A stretch of 9,059 nucleotides of DNA from an uncultured Olsenella sp. (GTDB taxonomy: Bacteria; Actinomycetota; Coriobacteriia; Coriobacteriales; Atopobiaceae): the NCBI GenBank assembly GCA_900548775.1, contig URLM01000063.1, forward strand, positions 1 to 9,059. Reading direction: 5' to 3'. Below, piece by piece: positions 1-6,412 of this stretch. The position numbers were made by a program, and so were the translations under genes. Within the stretch, counting starts at the first letter, position 1. Each line of letters begins with the position of its first letter. Below the pieces are notes generated by a model. That model saw nothing but the letters and a program-made list of their open reading frames with translations. It had not been told where the DNA came from and searched no databases.

Positions 1-52
1 TAGGTTCCCTCCCAGCCCCTCACAACAGTTTGTCTCGATGTTTGGAGGAACA

Positions 53-361
53 ATGGCTCTACCCCAGCTTACCGATGAGCAGCGCAAGGAAGCCCTCGAG
101 AAGGCCGCCCAGGCTCGCCACGAGCGCGCCGAGCTTCGCGAGAAGATCAAGAGCGGCAAGGTCACCCTCGAGGAGGTCCTCGACTCCGATGACCCCATTG
201 CCAACCGCATGAAGGTCTCCGCGCTCATCGAGTCCCTCCCTGGTTACGGCAAGGCCAAGGCCGCCAAGATCATGGACGAGCTTGGCATCTCCGCGACCCG
301 TCGCGTCAAGGGCCTTGGTGCCCGTCAGCGCGAGCAGCTCATCGAGGCGCTCTCCAAGTAG
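53..361 (+). CDS. mihF: Actinobacterial integration host factor (mIHF)
   Basis: A 102-residue nucleoid-associated DNA-binding protein of the actinobacterial mIHF family, unrelated in fold to the enterobacterial IHF alpha/beta proteins. A charged helical N-terminus (about residues 7-45, rich in K/E/R) precedes a helix-two-turn-helix-like DNA-binding segment with LPGYGKAKAAKIMDELGI at 62-79 and a basic RRVKGLGARQRE tail at 83-94. The length fits the roughly 105-residue functional form known in mycobacteria. I chose the ATG at 53 (MALPQLTDEQ) because a GGAGGA Shine-Dalgarno lies at 44-49; a start at 38 would put that site inside the gene. The 53 spacing is short, so 38 is not fully excluded. The mihF-gmk-rpoZ order is conserved in Actinobacteria. 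The promoter must lie left of the window. Confidence 0.93.
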   Translation: MALPQLTDEQRKEALEKAAQARHERAELREKIKSGKVTLEEVLDSDDPIANRMKVSALIESLPGYGKAKAAKIMDELGISATRRVKGLGARQREQLIEALSK

Positions 362-954
362 TGGGACGCTCCGCTAGGCTCTTCGTCGTCTCTGGACCGT
401 CAGGCGTGGGCAAGGGTACGCTGGTCGCGAAGGTTCGCGGCGACCGTCCCTCGCTTGGCCTGACGGTTTCCGCTACGACAAGGCCTCCCAGGCCCGGGGA
501 GGCTGAAGGCGTCTCGTACTACTTCCTGGATGACGCCGAGTTCTCTCGCCGGGTGAGCCAGGGCGAGTTCCTCGAGTGGGCCAACGTGCACGGGCATCGC
601 TACGGCACGCTTCTCTCCGAGGTGAGGAGAAACCTCTCCGAGGGGAGGTCGCTCATCCTGGAGATAGACGTTCAGGGTGGGCTCAACGTGCGCCGAATTC
701 ACCCTGACGCCGTGCTCGTGTTCATCGAGCCGCCGTCCATGGATGAGCTTGAGCGCCGTCTTCGCGGCCGCGGTACCGAGGACGAGGCCTCGATCGAGTG
801 CCGTCTTGAGAACGCACGTCGCGAGATGGAGATGGCCTCGTCCTACGACGTGAGAATCGTGAACGACGACCTCGACCGCGCGGCGGACAAGCTGGAGCGC
901 ACCATCGACCAGTACGAGTCAAATGGAGGATCTACCAAAGATGTCAGTGATTAA
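361..954 (+). CDS. gmk: Guanylate kinase
   Basis: Guanylate kinase, 197 residues, catalysing ATP + GMP to ADP + GDP in the cytoplasm. The P-loop GPSGVGKG is at residues 12-19. The GMP-binding segment SATTRPPRPGE follows at 37-47, with VSYYFL at 51-56, and the EIDVQG strand is at 101-106. The length is normal for bacterial Gmk. The start is GTG, sharing its G with the TAG stop of mihF (TAGTG), so translation is probably coupled to the upstream gene. The 3' end overlaps the start of rpoZ. All hallmark motifs are present, so the enzyme should be active. Confidence 0.97.
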   Translation: MGRSARLFVVSGPSGVGKGTLVAKVRGDRPSLGLTVSATTRPPRPGEAEGVSYYFLDDAEFSRRVSQGEFLEWANVHGHRYGTLLSEVRRNLSEGRSLILEIDVQGGLNVRRIHPDAVLVFIEPPSMDELERRLRGRGTEDEASIECRLENARREMEMASSYDVRIVNDDLDRAADKLERTIDQYESNGGSTKDVSD

Positions 955-1225
955 GCCCGAGATCGACACCCTGCTCGAGAGGACTGAGCACAACCCCTTC
1001 CTGCTCTGCTCCGTTGCCTCCAAGCGCGCGTGCGACATCAACAACATGCTGCGTGGCCAGCACCTTCGCGTGACGGCCATCCAGGATTTTGACGACATCA
1101 CCACCGTCGCCTCCGGCAAGGACTCGGTCTCCATCGCCATGGGCGAGATCGCTGACGGCACCCTCGGTTTTGTCCAGGACGACTTCGACGAGGCCATCCG
1201 CGGCGAGAACGCGGGCATCCAGTAG
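941..1225 (+). CDS. rpoZ: DNA-directed RNA polymerase subunit omega
   Basis: Omega subunit of RNA polymerase, 94 residues, which assists beta-prime folding and core assembly. The recognisable core is the N-terminal ERTEHNPFLLCSVASKRA stretch followed by DINNMLRG, matching the conserved helical region of RpoZ that contacts beta-prime. I chose the ATG at 941 because GGAGGA at 925-930 sits ten bases upstream; the ATG at 923 would begin at that Shine-Dalgarno. The gene therefore overlaps the end of gmk by 14 bases in another frame, a typical sign of translational coupling. The C-terminus is acidic. Confidence 0.94.
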   Translation: MSVIKPEIDTLLERTEHNPFLLCSVASKRACDINNMLRGQHLRVTAIQDFDDITTVASGKDSVSIAMGEIADGTLGFVQDDFDEAIRGENAGIQ

Positions 1226-1228
1226 GCC

Positions 1229-2479
1229 ATGACCGAGAGACTCTGCCTGGTCCACTACCACGAGATTGGCCTCAAGGGCAAGAACCGCTCGACCTTCGAG
1301 AACCAGCTCGTGACTAACCTGCACCGCGCACTGAAGGCGTTCCCCGTCTCGAACATCCAGCGCATCTCCGGCTACATCGTGGTCGAGTCCGAGGACCGCA
1401 TGGCCACGCCGGAGATGGCCCATGCCATCGCTAAGGTTCCTGGCGTCGCCCGCGTCTCGCTCGCCTACAAGTGCGGGCTCGACGAGGGCGAGTACAACGC
1501 TGCCGCCATTCGTGCGCTGCGCGAGGCTGGGGACTTCTCCACCTTCAAGGTGCACGCGCGTCGTAGCTCGACCACATATCCGGTGCATAGCATCGACATG
1601 AACCACATCGTGGGCTCGGCGCTCTGCGAGGCCTTCCCCGACAAGCTCGTCCAGATGCGTGACCCGGACGTCACCGTGGTCGTCCATGTTGTTCAGGGGT
1701 CGACCTTCGTCTACGCCGCGTCCATGCCTGGCGTGGGCGGTCTTCCCGTGGGGACGGCAGGAAAGGTCGTGACGCTCTTCTCGAGTGGCTTCGACTCGCC
1801 GGTGGCCACGTGGATGGTGGGCCGCCGCGGGGCAACCTGCATCCCCGTGCACTTCTCGGGCAGGCCCATGACGTCTGACACCAGCGAGTACCTGTGCCGC
1901 GACATCGTGGACGCCCTTGCGCCCTCCGGCGTGGTCGGCCGCATGTACGTGGTGCCCTTCGGCGAGTACCAGCGCCAGATCTCGCTCGTTGTTCCGCAGA
2001 GCCTGCGCATCATCATGTACCGGCGCGTCATGTACCAGGTATCCGAGAGGATTGCGCAGCTCGAGGGCGCAAAGGCCATCGTCACCGGGGAGTCCCTGGG
2101 ACAGGTGGCGTCGCAGACGCTCGACAACATCGCGGCAGTGAACCAGGCCGTGACCATCCCGGTCCTGCGGCCGCTCATCGGCTCCGACAAGCAGGAGATC
2201 ATTCGCCGCGCACAGGAGCTTGGGACCTACGACATCTCGTCACAGACGGCCCCTGACTGCTGCACGCTCTTCATGCCGCGCCGCCCCGAGACGCACGCGC
2301 GCATGCGCGAGGTCCTCGATGCCTGGGAGCTCTTCGACCACGAGGCCATGGTGAACGCGCTGGTGGACTCCGTAGAATACGAAGATTTCCCCCAGTGCCC
2401 GAGCTACCATGCGCCAAAGGGCCCGCTGCGCGCGCATCACTCCTCGCTTGCGCCCAGGGATGACGCACCGCAGCAGTAG
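1229..2479 (+). CDS. thiI: tRNA 4-thiouridine synthase / thiazole sulfurtransferase ThiI, without rhodanese domain
   Basis: ThiI, 416 residues, adenylates U8 of tRNA for 4-thiouridine formation and is also linked to sulfur transfer for thiamine thiazole synthesis. The N-terminal ferredoxin-like segment carries HYHEIGLKGKNRSTFE, then a THUMP domain occupies about 60-165. The PP-loop ATP-binding motif reads SSGFDSPVA at 185-193 (family consensus SGGxDS). Toward the end, PDCCTLFMPRRPETH places a Cys pair at 344-345, the position of the conserved catalytic cysteine. The protein stops shortly afterwards, so there is no C-terminal rhodanese domain as in E. coli ThiI; many Gram-positive ThiI proteins also lack it. 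A separate cysteine desulfurase would be the expected sulfur donor, but none is in the window. It starts three bases after rpoZ and ends the operon, with a terminator at 2517-2554. Confidence 0.95.
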   Translation: MTERLCLVHYHEIGLKGKNRSTFENQLVTNLHRALKAFPVSNIQRISGYIVVESEDRMATPEMAHAIAKVPGVARVSLAYKCGLDEGEYNAAAIRALREAGDFSTFKVHARRSSTTYPVHSIDMNHIVGSALCEAFPDKLVQMRDPDVTVVVHVVQGSTFVYAASMPGVGGLPVGTAGKVVTLFSSGFDSPVATWMVGRRGATCIPVHFSGRPMTSDTSEYLCRDIVDALAPSGVVGRMYVVPFGEYQRQISLVVPQSLRIIMYRRVMYQVSERIAQLEGAKAIVTGESLGQVASQTLDNIAAVNQAVTIPVLRPLIGSDKQEIIRRAQELGTYDISSQTAPDCCTLFMPRRPETHARMREVLDAWELFDHEAMVNALVDSVEYEDFPQCPSYHAPKGPLRAHHSSLAPRDDAPQQ

Positions 2480-2516
2480 CGATACGAGGTGTGTGCGGGC
2501 TTCTCTGCGAGAACTG

Positions 2517-2554
2517 CCGCTTCAGCGAGATTCCGACGCCGAAGCGGTATTTTT
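2517..2554 (+). terminator. Intrinsic terminator of the mihF-gmk-rpoZ-thiI operon
   Basis: CCGCTTC (2517-2523) pairs perfectly with GAAGCGG (2541-2547). A further GCG/CGC pair (2525-2527 with 2537-2539) continues the stem after one mismatch, closing a nine-base loop. The stem is followed by TATTTTT (2548-2554). It lies 37 bases after the thiI stop, as expected for a Rho-independent terminator of the plus-strand operon. The 3' part also aligns with the 61-bp repeat units that follow. Confidence 0.72.
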
Positions 2555-2850
2555 GTGCGTGATGGCGGCGAGAACATGTCCTCCGGCGTCATTTGGGCGC
2601 CGGAGGGCGCATTTCGTACGGAATCCCTTCGAGAACCCCACTCCCGGCGTCATTTGGGCGCCGGAGGGCGCGTCTCGTACGGAATCCCGTCGAGAACCCC
2701 GCTCCCGGCGTCAATTCCTCGCCGGAGGGCGCGTCTCGTACGTAATCCCGTCTGAACCCCTGGTTCCGGCGTCATTTCCTCGCCGGAGGGCGCTTCTCGT
2801 ACGGAATCCCGTCGAGAACCCCGGTCCCGGCGTCATTTTCTCGCCGGAGA
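2522..2850. repeat. 61-bp tandem repeat array, about 5.4 units
   Basis: Four full units start at 2583, 2644, 2705 and 2766, each exactly 61 bp apart, and a 24-bp partial unit starts at 2827. A degenerate in-phase unit occupies 2522-2582 (34 of 61 positions match the first unit by hand count). Each unit opens with CCGGCG, a nine-base loop and CGCCGG, a perfect stem-loop in all five clear copies; the loop varies (TCATTTGGG, TCAATTCCT, TCATTTCCT, TCATTTTCT). An AGGGCGC block follows, then TCTCGTACGGAATCCCGTCG and GAGAACCCC. A second weaker stem, ACGG-AATC-CCGT, forms only in units 2 and 4. The period is not a multiple of three and no gene uses it, so this is non-coding. The 'spacers' are as conserved as the stems, so it is not a CRISPR array. 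Function is unknown. Confidence 0.95.
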
Positions 2851-2865
2851 TGCGGTTTTCGCATC
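2849..2865. other. Perfect hairpin at the end of the repeat array
   Basis: GATGCG (2849-2854), loop GTTTT, CGCATC (2860-2865). It sits exactly where the fifth 61-bp unit stops matching the consensus, so it marks the array's right boundary. No T-run follows, so it does not look like a plus-strand terminator. Confidence 0.5.
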
Positions 2866-2869
2866 CAGC

Positions 2870-2897
2870 TTTCAACGGCCACCGGTGGACATATAAA
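2870..2897 (+). promoter_or_regulatory. Possible promoter ahead of comEA (weak)
   Basis: TATAAA at 2892-2897 is five of six to a -10 box, with TTTCAA at 2870-2875 (three of six to TTGACA) sixteen bases upstream. If real, the comEA transcript would have a leader of more than 200 bases containing the hairpins and direct repeat described below. The -35 is poor, so this is only a candidate. Confidence 0.25.
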
Positions 2898-2960
2898 ACC
2901 ACCCTTCCGGCGCACCCGGGGTTCTCTGCCATTCATACCTGGGTAAATGCCGCGAACGGT

Positions 2961-3066
2961 AAGTCCTGATAACAGGATTTGAGCCAGCGACATCATGGTA
3001 TTCCTGCGGTAACGCAGCTATCCGTCAGAACCTGGTCGGATTCTCGTCAGAAGTCAGTCGGACTTT
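2961..3066 (+). promoter_or_regulatory. Structured region upstream of comEA: two hairpins and a 22-bp direct repeat
   Basis: Hairpin one pairs AAGTCCTG (2961-2968) with CAGGATTT (2973-2980) through an ATAA loop, with one G-T pair. Hairpin two is CTGCG-GTAA-CGCAG (3004-3017), whose GTAA would be a GNRA tetraloop in RNA. Then a direct repeat occupies 3023-3044 and 3045-3066; the halves match at 16 of 22 positions and share CGTCAGAA and GTCGGA at the same spacing. It ends about 60 bases before the chosen comEA start. This could be a regulator binding site (two helical turns apart) or a structured leader. I do not recognise it as a known riboswitch. Confidence 0.45.
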
Positions 3067-3126
3067 CTCAGATCGATGCCATGCCAACGGAGGGACGCAC
3101 CCATCATTGAGATGGGGGTGGGGACT

Positions 3127-3888
3127 ATGGCACAGGTTTCGACGCAGCGTGGCAGATCTGGCGTACATGTACGGGGAAAAGCTCATGCGTTGGCGAGAAG
3201 GGCTGGGCTCTCTCCGGTGGCGAAGGCCGGTGCGGCAGGCATCGCGGTCATCGCGCTCCTTGCGGTGCTTGCCTGTGCACGGCTGCTTCCCGGCATGCCG
3301 GCGGATTCCTTTGCGATAGAGCGCGGGGAAGCCATCGCATCGGTAGAGGCAGTGGAAAATGAGACAACCTCGGAAGGCGAGAGGGACAACCATGCCAAGG
3401 CTCCCGCTGATGATTCCGCCGAAAGCCTCCCCACCATAGTCGTGCACGTCGACGGTATGGTTGAAGCCCCTGGGGTCTATCAGCTCCAAGGCGAGTCGCT
3501 GAGGGTGAACGACGCCGTGGAGGCAGCGGGCGGGCTTGCGGAAGGAGCCGACACCTCACGGCTCAACCTCGCAGAGGCAGTTTCCGATGGTGAGAAGGTG
3601 CACGTCCCGGCGGTGGGAGAGGAGAGCGCCAATCCGAGCGGGATGGGGTCGTCGTCTGCCTCACCTGATGGAGCCGGGTCTGTCTCATTCGATGCGGGAA
3701 TCGTGAACATCAACACTGCAACCGCTGCCGAACTCACTGCGCTGCCCGGTGTGGGCGATGCGACTGCAGCAGAGATCATACGAGACCGCGAGGCCAACGG
3801 GGCGTTCACAAGCGTCGAGGACCTCATGCGCGTCTCGGGAATTGGGGAGAAGAAGTTCGCGAAGTTGAAGGACAGGATCCGTGTGTGA
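3127..3888 (+). CDS. comEA: Competence protein ComEA (membrane-anchored DNA receptor)
   Basis: A 253-residue single-pass membrane protein that binds incoming double-stranded DNA at the cell surface during natural transformation and hands it to ComEC. Order of parts: a basic cytoplasmic N-terminus; one membrane helix at about 34-53 (AGAAGIAVIALLAVLACARL); an acidic linker; an SLBB domain at about 103-161 (TIVVHVDGMVEAPGVY onward); a Ser/Gly-rich linker; and a helix-hairpin-helix DNA-binding domain at about 190-253, with NINTATAAELTALPGVG (PGVG at 207-210) and a second GIGEKK hairpin. Start is uncertain: ATGs in frame lie at 3076, 3112 and 3127. I chose 3127, preceded by a G-rich stretch at 3114-3123, though the AGGGA-type site at 3089-3095 leaves room for another start. 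The stop overlaps the GTG of comEC. Confidence 0.93.
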   Translation: MAQVSTQRGRSGVHVRGKAHALARRAGLSPVAKAGAAGIAVIALLAVLACARLLPGMPADSFAIERGEAIASVEAVENETTSEGERDNHAKAPADDSAESLPTIVVHVDGMVEAPGVYQLQGESLRVNDAVEAAGGLAEGADTSRLNLAEAVSDGEKVHVPAVGEESANPSGMGSSSASPDGAGSVSFDAGIVNINTATAAELTALPGVGDATAAEIIRDREANGAFTSVEDLMRVSGIGEKKFAKLKDRIRV

Positions 3889-6361
3889 GGGGAAGGGGGA
3901 TGCCGCGCCTGGACCAGCGAGCGCTCGAACAATCAGGCCACGCGACGCGCACATGCCTGCTCGGCCCGCCATTCCTGTGACACTTTGGGCGCTGCTCGCG
4001 ACCATTCTTTCGGAACGCGCTGTCTTGCGGTGGGGAGGGCTTCCCTCGGCACACTCGCTCAAAGTGGCTGCACTGGCTGCGGCGAGCTGCTTCGTGCCTC
4101 TTGGCATGACGGTCCTGCTTGTGAGGAGGGGTGGCCGAGAAAAGCGCATGCTTCGTGTGCCCACTTCGGTCCCGCTCGTCCTTGTCGCTGCGATTGCCGG
4201 TGCGTGCCTAGGAGTTCTTTCGCTCGGCCGGGTGTCGGCGGCAGTGGACGCTCTCTCCGCATTCCCTGTCTCGAGCTGGACGCTCGAGGTCGAGGGCGAC
4301 ATGGTCGAGAGTAGCCGAGGCTGGTGGGGGCGCGCTCGCGTCCTCGGCGACAACTCTCAAGTGGGGAGCGTCTGGCTGAGTTCGCCGACTCGGCTGGAAA
4401 GCGGAGACAAGATCTCCTGCGTGGGAAGGTTTCGGCCCAACGACAATGACGAATGGGGCGTCTCGTCGCGCATGCAGGGCGTTGCCGGCACCGTGTCTGT
4501 GGTACGCGTGACGTCCTCCCATGAGGCCGAGGGTCCGCTCGGTGCGGTGCTGCGTGTGAGGCGAGCAGTGCTCGCGTCATTTTCTCCCTACGAGTCCGAT
4601 GGGGCGGCCGTCCTTGCCGGAAGCGTATGCGGCGATCGCGCCCCCATACGCTCTCGCCGTCTGGACGAGGCATTTTCGACCTGCGGTGTCTCACACCTTG
4701 TGGCGGTCTCTGGAGGCCACCTCGCCATTCTTACTGGAGTTATCTCGGCGTTGCTTGGGAAGTCGCGGCTGAGGCCATTTGCGCGAGGAACGCTTGGTCT
4801 TGGGGCCGTCGCTCTCTTCATCGTCTTCTGTGGCGCACCTGCGTCTGCCGTACGAGCGGGCATAATGAGCTGCGTATCATTTGGCGGAACGATGGTGGGG
4901 AGAAGGTCCCACGCGCTCTCGTCGGCATGCGCCGCCGCGCTCGCCATGGCGCTTCTCGATCCATACGTCTCCGGTCAACTGGGCTTCCTTCTCTCGGTTG
5001 CCTCCGTGGTCGGCATCTCCCTCTTTGGGACATATGCGAGCCACGCGTTCGATGTGCTTATGAGGCCTCGAAGGTACCGCGGAAGGCGTCTGTCTGCAGT
5101 TGCGCACGCCTCTCAGAGGCTTTGGTCCAGTGCTTGCGATGCCTTGGGCGTCTCCATGGTCGCGCAGCTCTTCACGCTGCCTTTGACCTGCCCAGCATTT
5201 GGTGAGGTTGCCCTCATCGCGCCTATCGCGAACCTGTTGCTTGGACCGCTCTTTGCGGTTGTCGTCTCGTTGGGGTTGGGTGCGGCGATCCTTGCTCCCT
5301 TGCCAGTGCTGCAGGGGCCGATTCTCATTGCTGCCAAGGGCGTCTCGCAGACGTTCTGCGTCGCGCTCACCACGCTGTCGAGGATTCCGATGGCATGCGT
5401 CCCCTTGGAAATGGGTGAGGCGACCTTGATTGTGGCTCTCAGCATCGCGTGTACCGTACTGTACGTTGCGTGGCCCGCCCCTAGTCGTCGCTATCTGGTG
5501 CGAGTGGTGGGGGTCCTCGCCGGAGCATTCGTTTCCGTACTATTCTGTCTTCGGTTCTTGCAGCCAGCCCGCGTCTGCGTCCTGGACGTGGGGCAGGGCG
5601 ACGCCATCCTGGTGGCAGACAGGAGCGCCGCCGTGCTGGTAGACACGGGCCCCGATGGGGCTGTCTCCCAGGCCCTTGCACGACAGGGAATCGTCCATCT
5701 GGACGCCATCGTGTTGACGCATCTCCATGACGACCACGTGGGAGGCGTCGACGACCTCATTGGACGATTGGGTTGCGAGCGTATTCTGGTGGCGCAAGGC
5801 GTGGCGGGCGAGGCCTCTGGTGACCTCGCAAGGGGCGTCAGACAGCTGACGGGGCGCGATGCCGAGGAGATCTCCTACGGGGACACCGTTCGCGCTGGCT
5901 CGTTTTCCCTGCGTATGGTCTCGCCAACCGAGCAAGTCGACGGCAGCGAGAACGCAGACTCCGTCATACTCGCGCTCTCGTACGAGCAGGGTGGACGCAC
6001 GCTCACGGCGCTCCTCACGGGTGACGCCGAGAGAGACGAGACGGGTGCCTGCCTGGTGCGAGGCGACGTGGGCGATATCGACTTACTCAAGGTGGGACAC
6101 CATGGCTCCGAGATATCCGTGACCACCGAGGAGGCAGTAATTTTAGATCCGGAGGTGTCCGTCGCGAGCGCCGGCGAGGGAAACCGCTATGGACATCCAA
6201 ACGAGAAGTGCGTGTCCGTCCTTGAGGGGGCGGGGTCGGTCTTTCTCTGCACGAAGGACGTTGGGTGCGTCACCGTAAGGCCCGGCGAGAAGGGGCCTCT
6301 CGTCTCGAGCGAGAGGCCGGTGGGGAAGATGCCCGAAGGGCTCTTGACATTCGGCATGTGA
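3881..6361 (+). CDS. comEC: Competence channel protein ComEC/Rec2 with C-terminal metallo-beta-lactamase domain
   Basis: An 826-residue polytopic membrane protein forming the channel that takes single-stranded DNA into the cytoplasm. Hydrophobic helices at the N-terminus precede a soluble DUF4131-like OB segment (WTLEVEGDMVESSRG onward, about 130-215). The Competence domain follows, with VSHLVAVSGGHLAIL at 270-284 and PASAVRAGIMS further on, then many membrane helices. The C-terminal third is a metallo-beta-lactamase domain: DVGQGD (569-574), LTHLHDDHVGG (612-622), D715 in LTGD and VGHHGSE (738-744), so the metal ligands appear complete. The GTG at 3881 overlaps the comEA stop and has AAGGA at 3868-3872. 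An in-frame ATG at 3953 is a reasonable alternative, since the first 24 residues look unlike a conserved N-terminus. Length is near normal for the family. Confidence 0.95.
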   Translation: MCEGKGDAAPGPASARTIRPRDAHMPARPAIPVTLWALLATILSERAVLRWGGLPSAHSLKVAALAAASCFVPLGMTVLLVRRGGREKRMLRVPTSVPLVLVAAIAGACLGVLSLGRVSAAVDALSAFPVSSWTLEVEGDMVESSRGWWGRARVLGDNSQVGSVWLSSPTRLESGDKISCVGRFRPNDNDEWGVSSRMQGVAGTVSVVRVTSSHEAEGPLGAVLRVRRAVLASFSPYESDGAAVLAGSVCGDRAPIRSRRLDEAFSTCGVSHLVAVSGGHLAILTGVISALLGKSRLRPFARGTLGLGAVALFIVFCGAPASAVRAGIMSCVSFGGTMVGRRSHALSSACAAALAMALLDPYVSGQLGFLLSVASVVGISLFGTYASHAFDVLMRPRRYRGRRLSAVAHASQRLWSSACDALGVSMVAQLFTLPLTCPAFGEVALIAPIANLLLGPLFAVVVSLGLGAAILAPLPVLQGPILIAAKGVSQTFCVALTTLSRIPMACVPLEMGEATLIVALSIACTVLYVAWPAPSRRYLVRVVGVLAGAFVSVLFCLRFLQPARVCVLDVGQGDAILVADRSAAVLVDTGPDGAVSQALARQGIVHLDAIVLTHLHDDHVGGVDDLIGRLGCERILVAQGVAGEASGDLARGVRQLTGRDAEEISYGDTVRAGSFSLRMVSPTEQVDGSENADSVILALSYEQGGRTLTALLTGDAERDETGACLVRGDVGDIDLLKVGHHGSEISVTTEEAVILDPEVSVASAGEGNRYGHPNEKCVSVLEGAGSVFLCTKDVGCVTVRPGEKGPLVSSERPVGKMPEGLLTFGM

Positions 6362-6412
6362 TGGTAGGCGGTTTGTGGCAAAGTAGGGAGGATGACATAA
6401 TGGAGGCATCGC

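Noticed and set aside
944..1852. A 302-codon minus-strand frame opposite gmk, rpoZ and thiI
   Set aside because: It lies antisense to three well-supported genes. Its His/Asp/Gly/Val-rich product is typical of a shadow frame in high-GC DNA.
2583..2850. CRISPR array
   Set aside because: The whole 61-bp unit is conserved, including the parts that would be spacers, and no cas gene is near. It is a plain tandem repeat.
2409..2969. A long plus-strand reading frame across the repeat array (186 codons)
   Set aside because: It starts inside thiI in another frame, and the 61-bp period shifts frame each unit, so it would encode a different peptide each time. It is open only because the GC-rich unit has few stops.
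3023..3066. Known riboswitch upstream of comEA
   Set aside because: I compared by eye with the conserved cores of the common classes (cobalamin, c-di-GMP, THF) and saw no match.
6344..6376. Promoter for holA based on TTGACA at 6344-6349
   Set aside because: The -35 box is perfect, but no acceptable -10 appears 15-19 bases downstream, and the box lies in the coding end of comEC.
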